NCBI GenBank assembly: GCA_937887565.1
Contig: CALABS010000008.1
Coordinates: 1-64,000, forward strand
Source of the DNA: an uncultured Rhodospirillaceae bacterium
GTDB lineage: Bacteria; Pseudomonadota; Alphaproteobacteria; Rhodospirillales; Magnetospirillaceae
Direction of reading: 5' to 3'
Length of the DNA: 64,000 nt
Shown: positions 16,089-24,640 of the stretch, in pieces
Position numbering within the stretch: the stretch's first letter is position 1
Layout of the letters: each line of letters starts with the position of its first letter
Notes under the pieces: model-generated
The model's database searches: none
What the model was told of the DNA's origin: nothing
What the model saw: the letters and a program-made list of their open reading frames with translations, nothing else
Made by a program: the position numbers and the translations under genes

Positions 16089-17095
16089 GATTTCCCTCCG
16101 AATACGGTACCGTCCGACTGCAGCCCTTTCTGCCAGGGCTGTTTTTCCATGCCGTTCGTGCCCGCCGGCATGTAGACAAGGGACTCGCCGGCTGCCCGGC
16201 CGGCGGAGTCCATCTGGATGAAGCGGGCCATCAGGAACCGCAGCGAGGAAAGTTCCTCCAGGATTGCGAGTTGGACGCTGGTGTTGACGGCCTGCTGCGA
16301 GCGCAGGTCGCCGCCCGACCCGGAAGCCTGCTTGGCGAGGCTCCCGAGCTTCTGGATGCGTTCCGCCGCCCCCGCCACGTCGGCTTGCGCGTGAAGCGCC
16401 ACCCCGAACGCGCCCGCCCGGGAATCCTGGTAGGTCTGGTGCCGGACCCTGGTCAGGCTCCGCATGTCGGTGAGCTTGCCCGCCAAGCCACCGACGGCGC
16501 CGTCCACCAGCTGGGTGGGATCGCGGCCTACGATTTTGGCGGCGGCCATGATCGCCTTGCCCGCGTCGGCCAGCTTCATGCAGCTGTTGAGGTCCGGCAT
16601 GCGGAACTCGGGGAGGTCGAAATCGAACTCGGGCAGCGAGAACTTGAACCCACCCAAGCGCCCGAGGACGCTGCCGCAGGCGTCGTTGATGGCTCCGACG
16701 GTGTCGAACAATTCCCTGGCCCCGGTCGCCTCCAACCCTTCCCCGATGATCTTCTTGGTGTCGGTCAGCAGGGTCACCGTCTTGATCTGCTCGGCGACAC
16801 CCTTGGCGGCTTGAAGGGCCGTCTCGGCGTTCTTGACCAGGTTGGCGCTGTCGAACACCGGCAGGGCCGCGCTCGCCGGTTTGGACACGCGCCCCTCGCC
16901 GGCCAGCGTAAAGCCCGCAGCCGCGCCGACTACCCCGGCCAGCAACGCCCGGCGGCCGACCGGCGACGCCCTTGCCGAAAGGGACGTATCATCCGCCCCG
17001 CCGCGGATATCGGGTGCCGGCACGGAAGCCTTGCGCCCGAAGTTCCATCCGGCCCGCCTGAGTTCGGCCAATCGGTCTGCGTAGGTCTGGCGCAT
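16085..17095 (-). CDS. virB5: VirB5/TrbJ-like minor pilin
   Basis: 336 residues. The C-terminal third (LTRVRHQTYQDSRAGAFGVA ... GDLRSQQAVNTSVQLAILEE) has the helical pattern of VirB5/TrbJ minor pilins. The N-terminus has a twin-arginine-like signal (GRRALLAGVVGAAAGFTLAG, about residues 46-66) after an unusually long leader of ~45 residues. VirB5 proteins sit at the pilus tip and aid mating-pair contact. Export by the Tat path would be unusual for this family. It lies 9 bp after virB4 in the operon. Confidence 0.75.
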   Translation of the reverse strand: MRQTYADRLAELRRAGWNFGRKASVPAPDIRGGADDTSLSARASPVGRRALLAGVVGAAAGFTLAGEGRVSKPASAALPVFDSANLVKNAETALQAAKGVAEQIKTVTLLTDTKKIIGEGLEATGARELFDTVGAINDACGSVLGRLGGFKFSLPEFDFDLPEFRMPDLNSCMKLADAGKAIMAAAKIVGRDPTQLVDGAVGGLAGKLTDMRSLTRVRHQTYQDSRAGAFGVALHAQADVAGAAERIQKLGSLAKQASGSGGDLRSQQAVNTSVQLAILEELSSLRFLMARFIQMDSAGRAAGESLVYMPAGTNGMEKQPWQKGLQSDGTVFGGKS

Positions 17096-17104
17096 GGGAT
17101 CACC

Positions 17105-19675
17105 TCAGTGATGGAGGCCGAGCTGGCGGATGCGGGCGACCGCGTGCGGAATGGATCCTTCCGCGCGGTAAAGGCGCCTCAGGCGGTCGGCAGGACCCTT
17201 GCCTGACTGCAGGAGCGCCAGGTCGTTGCCCAGGGGCGTCAGGTCTACGTCGAGCACGACGCCGCCTTCACCGCGGCGCTTCAGCAGCACGTAGCGGCGC
17301 AGCATCTTGGCCAGCGGGTGGGTGCGGTTGACGATACGGAACTCGTCCGGCGTCAGCCCGAGGACATCGATGTAATCCTCGGGAATGGCCTTTTCGTTGG
17401 GGAAGACGATCAGGTTTGGGCACTGGGTCACCAGCAGCTCGACCGTTCCCGTTTCCACCAGGGTCTGGACACGCTGGATCGCGGCAACGAAGACACCGCG
17501 CATGCGGCGTGCCTCCTGGACCATCTTGAAGACCCAGGCACGGAACCGCGGCTCCGGCAGCAGGGGCGCGATCTCGTCGGCGAAAAAGGCCCACGGCGCG
17601 CCTACCCGCTGCATTTCCGTCTCGATGCGGTAGCTGAGATACGGCAGCACGGCCTGGTTGGCGACCGTGTCCTCGCCAATGCGGGTGAAATCGAATCCGT
17701 AGAGGCGCGTGCCCTCGTCGAACGACAACGTGTCCCTGGCACCGCCGAACAGATAGGCGTAGGTGCCGTCATTGACCCAGCGTTCCAGCGCCCGGCGGGC
17801 CGCGATGTTGGGCGGGATGTTGTCGTAGATGTCGACCAGCTTGCGATCCCGCGCCGGCCAGGAGGCCAGCGAACGGACCGCATCGGAAATCGCCTGCTCG
17901 CTGTCCCGGTCGTCATCGCCGGTGGCTGCAATGTTGTCGCGCAGCCAGCGGGTCACCCATTGGGTTGCCCCGCCCACCCCGCTGGCATCCAGCGGCTGCT
18001 GCAGGGGATTGAGCTGGGCCAGGTCGCCGATGAGGTCCGTGGCATCGGTCTGCAGCGCCACATAGGAACCGCCGAAGCTCATGATCGGCACATAAAGGCC
18101 GTCGGAGCGGTCGATCATGAACACCCGGGCATCCGGATAGCCCAGCATCGAAGACGCCAAAAAGCCCATGAGCGTGGTCTTGCCCGCATTCGTGCCGCCC
18201 ACGATCAAGGTATGGCCGACCGCCAAGGGCTGGGCGCTTTCATGGAAGCAGAAGAAATAGGGGCTGCCGCTGGCGGTCCGGAATACCTGCACCGGGCGCG
18301 GGCCCCAGTCGCAGCGATCCAGCCCGCGGGTCGGCGTTTCGAACGAGGCGAAATGCGCCACGTTCGCGCTCATGAGTTCCGCCTGTTCCACCTGCTCCAT
18401 GTGTGGCGGAAGCATCGACATGATCGCGGGCTCCGCCCCTTCCTGCTCCCGGACGGGCAGCATCTGGAAACCCTCGATGGCCCGCCGCACCAGGCCGAGG
18501 CGGTATTCCAGGTCGGCGAGGTCGCGGCCGAACACCATGGCCACCCACTGGTGGCGCACCAGTTCGCACCGCTCCGCGCCCTGCGCCTGCAGCAGCCTGA
18601 GAGCCAGCGCGAACTGGGAAACGGCCCTTGGATCGACGCCCTCGACCGCCTCCTCCTGGCCGCGCATGGTGCGCCCCATCTTCTCCTTCATCATCTGGAC
18701 GGCGAGCGTGTTGTCGACGACGTCGGCGATCTGGAACACGCGCATTTCGGCGTCGCAGGCCATCACGCGGCTGAGCAGCTCGAGGGAGGAACGGTCTCCC
18801 CACACGCCCACCCGCACGATGCTCGCCCAGGTCTCGCCGCCGTCATGGCGGTACAGGATGGTTCCGTCCGGGACCTTCTCTCCACGCCAGGCCTTCGAGC
18901 CGTCGAAGATCACCAGCTTCGAAGCGATCAGATAGTCGGCCAGCCGCTTGTTGAGCGCGGCAACATTGAGCCGGCCGTCCCGGCCGATCTCCACGGGCGT
19001 CCCGTTCCAGGCCCCCACGCGGATCTCGCGCCCCGGATTGAGCAGCGATCCCAGGAACGAAAGCAGCGGCGACGGATCGCCGGGCCGCCCGAGCTCCAGC
19101 ACCCGCGTCCGATGGCCCTCCAGGCGCTCGACCGTATCCTTGACGGCTTCTGCGAGAAGTGCCCTGCCGTGCTCCAGGCCGCCGCGGGCGGCAACAATCA
19201 CGTAATGGCGATTGTGGTAGGAGCGCTCGAATGACTTGGCCCAGCGCCCCTGGATCTCACGCAACGGCCCGGCCGGAAACCCCTCGACGTCGCTGCCATG
19301 GGCGATCAGCTGGCGGTCCGATATGATCCGAAGCGGCTGCAGCGCCGACTCATGGAACCTTTCGATCCATGCCTTGCGGTCCTGGTACAGCTGGCTCTGG
19401 GTGGCCACGTCCAGCGCCTGCAGATCGACGCCGTCGACGCCGACCACCTGGAAAAGGGACCCGTCCGTGCATGCTACGGTGCAGCCGTCGTCAAGGACCC
19501 GGCTCCACAGGACGTGGTCCCTCAGCCGGGTCTCCCTGATCTTGGGGAACATGACCCGGTTGACCGCCGGAACCGCCATCGCGGCCACACCGCCGGCGGC
19601 GGCGACCGCGGTGGTCACGTTGACCAGCCAGCCCATGAGCGAGGGGGGATCGGCGATGCCGGTGAAGAGGGTCAT
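17105..19675 (-). CDS. virB4: VirB4/TraC-type secretion ATPase
   Basis: 856 residues. The N-terminus carries a membrane segment (about 12-42), unlike most soluble VirB4 proteins but like VirB3-VirB4 fused types. Walker A IVGGTNAGKTTLM lies near residue 490 and Walker B (WAFFADEIAPLLPEP) near 690; the arginine-finger region AAIQRVQTL follows. It powers pilus assembly and substrate transfer at the inner membrane. It lies 16 bp downstream of virB3. Confidence 0.92.
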   Translation of the reverse strand: MTLFTGIADPPSLMGWLVNVTTAVAAAGGVAAMAVPAVNRVMFPKIRETRLRDHVLWSRVLDDGCTVACTDGSLFQVVGVDGVDLQALDVATQSQLYQDRKAWIERFHESALQPLRIISDRQLIAHGSDVEGFPAGPLREIQGRWAKSFERSYHNRHYVIVAARGGLEHGRALLAEAVKDTVERLEGHRTRVLELGRPGDPSPLLSFLGSLLNPGREIRVGAWNGTPVEIGRDGRLNVAALNKRLADYLIASKLVIFDGSKAWRGEKVPDGTILYRHDGGETWASIVRVGVWGDRSSLELLSRVMACDAEMRVFQIADVVDNTLAVQMMKEKMGRTMRGQEEAVEGVDPRAVSQFALALRLLQAQGAERCELVRHQWVAMVFGRDLADLEYRLGLVRRAIEGFQMLPVREQEGAEPAIMSMLPPHMEQVEQAELMSANVAHFASFETPTRGLDRCDWGPRPVQVFRTASGSPYFFCFHESAQPLAVGHTLIVGGTNAGKTTLMGFLASSMLGYPDARVFMIDRSDGLYVPIMSFGGSYVALQTDATDLIGDLAQLNPLQQPLDASGVGGATQWVTRWLRDNIAATGDDDRDSEQAISDAVRSLASWPARDRKLVDIYDNIPPNIAARRALERWVNDGTYAYLFGGARDTLSFDEGTRLYGFDFTRIGEDTVANQAVLPYLSYRIETEMQRVGAPWAFFADEIAPLLPEPRFRAWVFKMVQEARRMRGVFVAAIQRVQTLVETGTVELLVTQCPNLIVFPNEKAIPEDYIDVLGLTPDEFRIVNRTHPLAKMLRRYVLLKRRGEGGVVLDVDLTPLGNDLALLQSGKGPADRLRRLYRAEGSIPHAVARIRQLGLHH

Positions 19676-19691
19676 CCAAACCTCCCAGTCG

Positions 19692-20048
19692 TCATGTGAA
19701 TGACCGGCCGGGATAGCGGCGCAGGTTGACGGTCGCCCTTCTCAGGAGCCCGCGCGTGCCGGGGCGCGTCCAGTCGGACGGAAAGAGCTTGGAGTACCAG
19801 ACCTTGGCGATGAACGGATCCTTGCGGAACCGCCGGGCGATATAGGCATGGATGGCGGCGGAAACGCCGCCGGCCCCGAACAACAGCATCTCCGGCACGC
19901 TGTCGGGAAGACTGTCGCCGATGCCCTCGGTCACCAAGAGGGCGTTGAAGCTGAAAAAGGCGAGATTCACGAAGAATATCGGCAGGGGAACCCACGCCAC
20001 GTGCCGTGGATAGGCGATCTTGTCGAGGATGGGTTCCCACTGGGCCAT
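19692..20048 (-). CDS. virB3: VirB3-type inner-membrane protein
   Basis: 118 residues with two hydrophobic segments (about 19-40 and 55-70) and the VirB3 pattern of a short N-terminus, two helices and a basic C-terminal half (FRKDPFIAKVWYSKLFP). It works with VirB4 at the base of the channel. It starts 3 bp after the virB2 stop. Confidence 0.82.
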   Translation of the reverse strand: MAQWEPILDKIAYPRHVAWVPLPIFFVNLAFFSFNALLVTEGIGDSLPDSVPEMLLFGAGGVSAAIHAYIARRFRKDPFIAKVWYSKLFPSDWTRPGTRGLLRRATVNLRRYPGRSFT

Positions 20049-20051
20049 TCT

Positions 20052-20420
20052 TCACGCTTCCGATCCGACGAAGTAGTTCGCCAGGGGTTTCGCGAGACCG
20101 AGGATGATCGCGCCGACCGCGGCGCCGAGGAGCATCCAGTGTTTGGGGCGGCCGGTGATGCCCCACGCGATGCCGTACACCGCGAAGGAACCGATGATGA
20201 TCAGGATGCCCCACTTCCTGATGTTCTTGACCGCGGTCTCCAGCACCTTGTCGATATCGCCGAACACGGTCTCGTCGCGGGCCACCGCCAGGGCCTCCGG
20301 CGGCAGCAGCAGGATGACCGCGGCCAGGCCGAAGGCCATGAGCCACCGCCAGGCGGTATCCGGGTCGTAGGCGGGGCCGAACGTCCGGCCAGGGACATGG
20401 GAGAGATGGGTGGTCGCCAT
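20052..20420 (-). CDS. virB2: VirB2-type major pilin
   Basis: 122 residues from the ATG at 20420 (MATTHLSHVPG), with GGTGAAATT before it. A first hydrophobic segment (about 32-50) ends in ALA and may be the signal peptide; a second (about 76-95) and third (100-115) match the VirB2 pilin hairpin. Initiation further upstream in the same frame is possible but lacks a ribosome-binding site. It is the first gene of the large virB operon and diverges from the small DNA-binding pair, with one palindromic operator between them. Confidence 0.82.
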   Translation of the reverse strand: MATTHLSHVPGRTFGPAYDPDTAWRWLMAFGLAAVILLLPPEALAVARDETVFGDIDKVLETAVKNIRKWGILIIIGSFAVYGIAWGITGRPKHWMLLGAAVGAIILGLAKPLANYFVGSEA

Positions 20421-20445
20421 AATTTCACCTTGAGTCTTTGCCCCA

Positions 20446-20925
20446 ATGCAAGAATTCTTATACTTGTCGTTGGGCAAACACGCAACCGGGAGATCGTCGT
20501 TGCAAAGGGAAACCAAGGCGGGTGCCGAGAGCGAGCAGCTCACGGCCATCAACACCGATCCCGAAACCGAGGATCGGGTCGAGGCTTGCCGTTCTGCCGC
20601 GAAACAAGAATTCTCGACCCGGCGCCGGGCGGGCGAAGCCGGGCCGGGGCGCGCGAAGCTGCCCTACGCCAAGCAGCGGATCGCCGGCGCGCTCATCGAA
20701 CGGGGACGCTCCTACGCGCTGGACCACGCGATCGCCATCGGTTCGTCGAAAGGGCCCCGCGACCGCGAACGGGACTACACGCGCAGCCTGATGGTGCGCA
20801 CCTCGGCCTCGTTCTGGCGCGATCTCAAAGCCGAGGCCGCGCAGAAAGGCATCACCGTCGAGGAACTGGCCAACCTCTACCTGCGCCTCGGCCTGGATGC
20901 GCCGAGGGGGGGCAACGCGGCATGA
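20446..20925 (+). CDS. Small DNA-binding protein, candidate regulon repressor
   Basis: Up to 159 residues. The C-terminal part (LMVRTSASFWRDLKAEAAQK, then GITVEELANLYLRLGLD) has the beta strand-helix-helix pattern of ribbon-helix-helix proteins. The N-terminal 50 residues are low-complexity. The ATG at 20446 lies inside the operator palindrome; TTG codons at 20464 and 20470 are alternatives, so the start is uncertain. Its stop overlaps the next gene by 4 bp. Because it reads out of the operator shared with virB2, it is the most natural candidate for the protein that binds the seven palindromes. Confidence 0.6.
   Translation: MQEFLYLSLGKHATGRSSLQRETKAGAESEQLTAINTDPETEDRVEACRSAAKQEFSTRRRAGEAGPGRAKLPYAKQRIAGALIERGRSYALDHAIAIGSSKGPRDRERDYTRSLMVRTSASFWRDLKAEAAQKGITVEELANLYLRLGLDAPRGGNAA
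20447..20462. promoter_or_regulatory. Transfer-regulon palindrome between virB2 and the small regulator
   Basis: TGCAAGAATTCTTATA, 27-42 bp upstream of virB2 and over the start of the divergent gene. It is one of seven sites of the family. Confidence 0.65.
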
Positions 20926-21308
20926 GCGGCGGCGGCACCGAACCGGTCCAGTTCTTCGAGCGGCTTCCCGACGAGCTGCATACCAGCGTCATGGCACTCC
21001 GCCAGACACCCGGCCGCAAGCGGCCAGACCGCATCTCGCTCGAGGTCAAGGCCCTCGCCTACGGCCTCGACCTGGCCCGCCGGGCCCAGCGGTGGGAAAA
21101 GGCCGACGTGGACCGCTACTCCGGCAGCAGCCTCCACAGCGTCCGGTTCACGGTTCCGGCGGACCTGCTGAAAGAGATCGAGGAGGTCGCCGCCCGCCAC
21201 GACCTCCATCGCAGGCTGGTGACCATCACCGCCCTGCACTACGGCTTCACCGACCCCCTCTCCCCGGTCGCCGCCTACTCCGGCCGGTCCAAACGCCACG
21301 CCTCTTGA
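20922..21308 (+). CDS. Hypothetical protein, partner of the small DNA-binding protein
   Basis: 128 residues. The central part (SVRFTVPADLLKEIEEVAAR) again looks like a ribbon-helix-helix or related DNA-binding fold, with a preceding basic helix (DRISLEVKALAYGLDLARRA). The ATG overlaps the previous stop (ATGA), so both proteins are made in fixed ratio and may form a heteromer. It could be an accessory relaxosome protein; the sequence does not decide. Confidence 0.6.
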   Translation: MSGGGTEPVQFFERLPDELHTSVMALRQTPGRKRPDRISLEVKALAYGLDLARRAQRWEKADVDRYSGSSLHSVRFTVPADLLKEIEEVAARHDLHRRLVTITALHYGFTDPLSPVAAYSGRSKRHAS

Positions 21309-21357
21309 GCAAAACGGCACCCGCCTCCCGCAATTGGATGGATGTGTAAACCGCGCC

Positions 21358-21403
21358 TATGGTGTTTGACACCATATTGCAGTGTATGGTATATGACACC
21401 ATA
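21358..21403 (+). promoter_or_regulatory. Toxin-antitoxin promoter with paired 19-bp operators
   Basis: Two palindromes, TATGGTGTTTGACACCATA (21358) and TATGGTATATGACACCATA (21385), 27 bp apart. TTGACA (21366) and a GTATAT/TATATG -10 (21389-21395) lie inside them. Transcription would start within 2 bases of the toxin ATG at 21403, so the mRNA is probably leaderless. Confidence 0.7.
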
Positions 21404-21690
21404 TGAAAGCCAAATGCCTTTTCTACGACCGGAAAGACTACCCGGACGGTGCCATCGCCGAACTCACCATCTGGCAGGTGCCGGAACCGGTCGCGGGCAG
21501 TGCGCATGACTTGAAGTACAGCCTGTTTTACGGCTACCCCGGCCAACGCGTGGTCGGATACGATAACGAGCGGGGCAAGGGCGATCACCGCCACCTTGCG
21601 GATCGGGAAGAACCCTACACCTTCACCACGGTCGAGGCGCTGATCGCCGACTTCGTGGCCGATGTGAGAAAGTTTCGAGGTGACCTATGA
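21403..21690 (+). CDS. TumE-like toxin (DUF6516 family)
   Basis: 95 residues with the features of the small TumE/DUF6516 proteins: start MKAKCLFYDRKDYPDGAIAE, a KYSLFYGYPGQRVVGYDNE segment, and HHRHL-like H-rich centre (KGDHRHLADREEPY). The family is paired with an HTH antitoxin exactly as here. The toxic mechanism is not evident from the sequence. Its stop overlaps the antitoxin start by 4 bp. Confidence 0.75.
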   Translation: MKAKCLFYDRKDYPDGAIAELTIWQVPEPVAGSAHDLKYSLFYGYPGQRVVGYDNERGKGDHRHLADREEPYTFTTVEALIADFVADVRKFRGDL

Positions 21691-22040
21691 GCGGCAGCAA
21701 CACCGTGAACGTGCATGTCGGCACCCTGGAAGACATGGGGCGGCGCTTCGTTGATGCCTGGCATCGGGCTGAGCGCGGTGAAGAGGTCAACGAGACCCAC
21801 GTCACCTTCCATGACCTTCCGGCCCTGCTGGCGGCCCTGACCCCCAAGCGACTGGACCTGCTGCGGTATGTCCGGCATCACGAGGTGCGCACCGTCAAGG
21901 CGCTGGCTGCCGACCTTCACCGCGACTACAAGAACGTCCACAAGGACGTGGAAGAATTGACCAAGCTGGGCCTGCTGACCCGCACCGCCGACCAAGTGGT
22001 GGCGCCCTATGGCGAGGTCGATGCCAAGTTCGTTCTGTAG
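21687..22040 (+). CDS. MarR/winged-helix antitoxin of the TumE-like pair
   Basis: 117 residues. The C-terminal half is a winged helix (LTPKRLDLLRYVRHHEVRTV, then KALAADLHRDYKNVHKDVEE and a LGLLTR wing) of the HVO_A0114 type that accompanies TumE-like toxins. It is likely to bind the paired 19-bp palindromes upstream and autorepress. The frame is followed by a hairpin at 22056. Confidence 0.75.
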   Translation: MSGSNTVNVHVGTLEDMGRRFVDAWHRAERGEEVNETHVTFHDLPALLAALTPKRLDLLRYVRHHEVRTVKALAADLHRDYKNVHKDVEELTKLGLLTRTADQVVAPYGEVDAKFVL

Positions 22041-22055
22041 GGGGGCGCTATCCCT

Positions 22056-22080
22056 CCCCAGGCTTGAAAGCCGGGGTTTC
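22056..22080 (+). terminator. Hairpin after the toxin-antitoxin pair
   Basis: CCCCAGGCTTGAAAGCCGGGG followed by TTTC [stem CCCC/GGGG with one bulge plus GGCTT/AAGCC]. It can act as a terminator. The motif also resembles hairpins found at the ends of IS200/IS605 elements, so it may be an IS scar. Confidence 0.45.
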
Positions 22081-22095
22081 TCGCGAGGAAATGTA

Positions 22096-22356
22096 ATGAT
22101 GAGCCGCACAAAGGCCCACAAGAACGGGGACAGTGTCGTTGTACGCGACGTGCGTACCGCTCGGCGCGTGCCTGCCGGACGCGTGGTCGCCGGGAAGGAC
22201 GCCAAGAGTGTGCGCGTCTACGATGTTCCCGACATGGACGAAGTCGAAGCCCGGCTGGCCCAGGCCCGCAAGGTGATGGCCAAGCCGCTCGATCCCGAGG
22301 TCAGGCGCAAGCTGAAGTCCTACCAGGGTCCGGTGGCCTGCGGGCCGAAACGGTAA
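22096..22356 (+). CDS. Hypothetical protein (86 aa)
   Basis: 86 residues from the first of two adjacent ATGs, with GAGGAA 5 bp upstream. A short basic beta part (KNGDSVVVRDVRTARRVPAG) precedes a helix with MDEVEARLAQARKVM. No family recognised. It follows the toxin-antitoxin hairpin closely and may be an accessory of that module. The bases 22357-22572 after it contain only the relaxase terminator. Confidence 0.5.
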   Translation: MMSRTKAHKNGDSVVVRDVRTARRVPAGRVVAGKDAKSVRVYDVPDMDEVEARLAQARKVMAKPLDPEVRRKLKSYQGPVACGPKR

Positions 22357-22497
22357 CCCCTCACTCCCGAACACCACCTCGTCGACCCGACCACGGGGCA
22401 GCGCATCCACGGCCCATATCTTTCCGCAAGAAAAGCATGGCCCCCAAGGCTCGCCTCAAGTGGAGCCCACAACCCCTTCCTTTTCCCGTGGTCCGCC

Positions 22498-22518
22498 GGC
22501 CCGCCGCTCCGGCGGGCC
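22498..22518 (-). terminator. Terminator of the relaxase gene
   Basis: GGCCCGCC and GGCGGGCC form a perfect 8-bp stem with a 5-nt loop, 55 bp after the relaxase stop. On the minus strand it is followed by an A/G-rich stretch rather than Us, so it may need Rho. Confidence 0.45.
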
Positions 22519-22572
22519 CCTCGGCGTCTCCTCGCCGTCACGTTGACGTCACACCGTCGCCACGGACCAGTC

Positions 22573-24639
22573 TCAGATCTGGGCGCCGGCGCGGCCCCGG
22601 CCAGGTCCGGCAAGCCCGCGCTCCTGCAGCAGCGCCCTCGCGAGCGGCACTCCCTCGGCCGCCGCGACCGCCGCCGCCAGGCCGGCACGGGCCACCTGAA
22701 CCGCATTGCCCAAGGCCTCCGCCTCCCCTGGCGACCACACTTGGACCGCCACCCGCCGGCGCCGGGCCCTGCCGGCGCGCGCAACGTCGGCTTCCGCTTC
22801 CCGCAGCGCCTGGGCCGCCGGCAGGACGATCTCGCCGCCCTTGGCGACAGCGAGCTCGCGCATCAGACGGCGCCGCTGCCGCCGGTCCACCAGCATCTCG
22901 AACACGAGCCGCGCGTTCGGACCGTCGCCGAAAGCCACGGCCACCGCGGCCCGGACCCGGTCGCGCGCGGCGGCCTCCCTTGACGCGGCCTCCCGCTCCC
23001 TGCGCTCACGCGCCGCCGACGCCTCGGGCGTGTCCCGGCTCGCGAGATCGGCCTCCGCGCGCTCCAGCCCGGCCCGCGCGGCGGCGACCGCCAGGACACG
23101 CCGCTCCGCCTCCAGCCTCGGCATGAGATCCGCGACCTCGTGGACAGCCAGATCCCGCCGCCGCCGCGCCAGCCGTTCGGCCGCGATCGTCTCCCCCAAC
23201 CGCCGGCGGGCGGCCTCGCGGATCCGCGGGACGACCGCCTCCGCCACGGCCCGCACCGCACCGTCCGGATGGCCGCGCGCCAGGTCGAGCCGGCCCGGCA
23301 AGGCACGAGCCCGCCATAGCCCGACCACGCGGCGGGCCTTGGCGTCCCGGAAGGCCGCATGGGCCTCGGCCAGCCGGGCGATCGCGGCGGCCGCGTCCGT
23401 CGCCACGCCCGAGATCGGCCCGGCCCACTGTCCGCGGACCTCGGGCGCGAGCGCCCCCACGGCGCCGGCTGCCGATTCGACGCCACGCCTCAGGCGGCCG
23501 ACCAACTGCGCATCGCGCTGGGCGTCCGCGACGATCCGCCGGCCCTTGGCCGCCAGCATCGTCACCGCGGCCGCAGCCGCGGCAGCCGCCCCGCGCTCCG
23601 TGGCCACACCCTGGCGCTCCAGCCCGAACGCCTTGCTGCCGAGATGCACGCCAGGGACCGCGGCGATCCCGGCCTCGTCATAGGATCGCGGATCGAAACG
23701 CCGCGCCAGACCGGCCGCCGCCATCTCGGCGTTGACGCACTCGGCCCAACGCGCCCGCAGCATCGCCGGAAAGCCCATGTCCCTGACCATCGGATGCTTG
23801 GTCGCCGCAAGCGCCGGCCGCCCCTCCCGCCACCCCTCGACGGCACGGTCGTGCCACAGGATGTGGGCGTGGAAGTTGCGCGCGTCGTTCCGCGGCTCGG
23901 GTGCATGGACCACGGCGACATGGGGCAGCCCCTCGTCGGCGAACCAGCCGCAGAACCGCTCGACGATGCGTGCGCGGCCCGCGTCGCCGACCTCCGGCTC
24001 CCACGGCAGTTCCGCCGTGATGCGCGCCTGGACACGGCCCCCGGCCCGCTCATGCTGCTCGATCGTCCGCCACAGCTCGGCCGCGGCGGAGATGACGTCG
24101 CCACCGTCCCCGACAACCCCGTCGCCCAGCCGGGCCGTCGCGAAAACCGCCGCCTCTTCGCGATGGACATAGACGCAGAAGCGCACGGCCGCACCCTCCC
24201 GGAGACCGCGTGCCGCCGGGGTCACCGACAGCCTGACGGCGCCCGCCGGCAGCCTCCCCTTGATGCTCCAGGCCCCACGGCCGCCGTCAGGCCGGCGCAC
24301 CCCCTTCTCGCGCCTGGCGCCGGCCTTGATGGCCTCGCTTGCGGGAGCCGAAAAATACACGCGGTCCTTGGCCAACGGCCGCACGTGGCGCTTCGTCACC
24401 CAACGCTGCGAGAATGCGAAGCACGTCCCCGTGCGCCCGCCCGGCAGACGGACACGGGGACGCGACGACGAATACGGCAGGCGGCCGGTGTCGACGCCCA
24501 CGCCGAGCAGCCGCTTCAACGCGCGCTCGCCGGCCGAACCACGGACAAGGTCCGCCATCATGCGCTCGTCGGCATCGGAGAACCGGCCCATCTTGAGCCG
24601 GGCGATGTCGTCCTCTTCGAGGTCACCGAATCTGATCAT
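22573..24639 (-). CDS. MobA/MobL-type (MOBQ-like) relaxase
   Basis: 688 residues. The core (about residues 200-340) contains RVQARITAELPWE, PHVAVVHAPEP and NFHAHILWHDR, the metal-binding HxH motif, and RARWAECVNAEMAAAGLA followed by DPRSYDEAGI, the conserved end of MobA/MobL domains. The ~195 residues before the core are an extra N-terminal domain, and the usual N-terminal catalytic Tyr context (AAAYRSG) is not recognisable, so the nicking residue is unclear. The rest is a long Ala/Arg-rich helical tail. It starts 2 bp from a probable oriT and would nick it and lead transfer. Confidence 0.82.
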   Translation of the reverse strand: MIRFGDLEEDDIARLKMGRFSDADERMMADLVRGSAGERALKRLLGVGVDTGRLPYSSSRPRVRLPGGRTGTCFAFSQRWVTKRHVRPLAKDRVYFSAPASEAIKAGARREKGVRRPDGGRGAWSIKGRLPAGAVRLSVTPAARGLREGAAVRFCVYVHREEAAVFATARLGDGVVGDGGDVISAAAELWRTIEQHERAGGRVQARITAELPWEPEVGDAGRARIVERFCGWFADEGLPHVAVVHAPEPRNDARNFHAHILWHDRAVEGWREGRPALAATKHPMVRDMGFPAMLRARWAECVNAEMAAAGLARRFDPRSYDEAGIAAVPGVHLGSKAFGLERQGVATERGAAAAAAAAVTMLAAKGRRIVADAQRDAQLVGRLRRGVESAAGAVGALAPEVRGQWAGPISGVATDAAAAIARLAEAHAAFRDAKARRVVGLWRARALPGRLDLARGHPDGAVRAVAEAVVPRIREAARRRLGETIAAERLARRRRDLAVHEVADLMPRLEAERRVLAVAAARAGLERAEADLASRDTPEASAARERREREAASREAAARDRVRAAVAVAFGDGPNARLVFEMLVDRRQRRRLMRELAVAKGGEIVLPAAQALREAEADVARAGRARRRRVAVQVWSPGEAEALGNAVQVARAGLAAAVAAAEGVPLARALLQERGLAGPGRGRAGAQI

Positions 24640-24640
24640 T

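Noticed and set aside
17318..19234. Long plus-strand open frame opposite virB4
   Set aside because: High GC makes long antisense frames common; virB4 on the other strand has clear motifs.
20604..20615. ACAAGAATTCTC inside the small DNA-binding gene
   Set aside because: Only a partial match to the regulon palindrome, inside coding DNA; not counted as a site.
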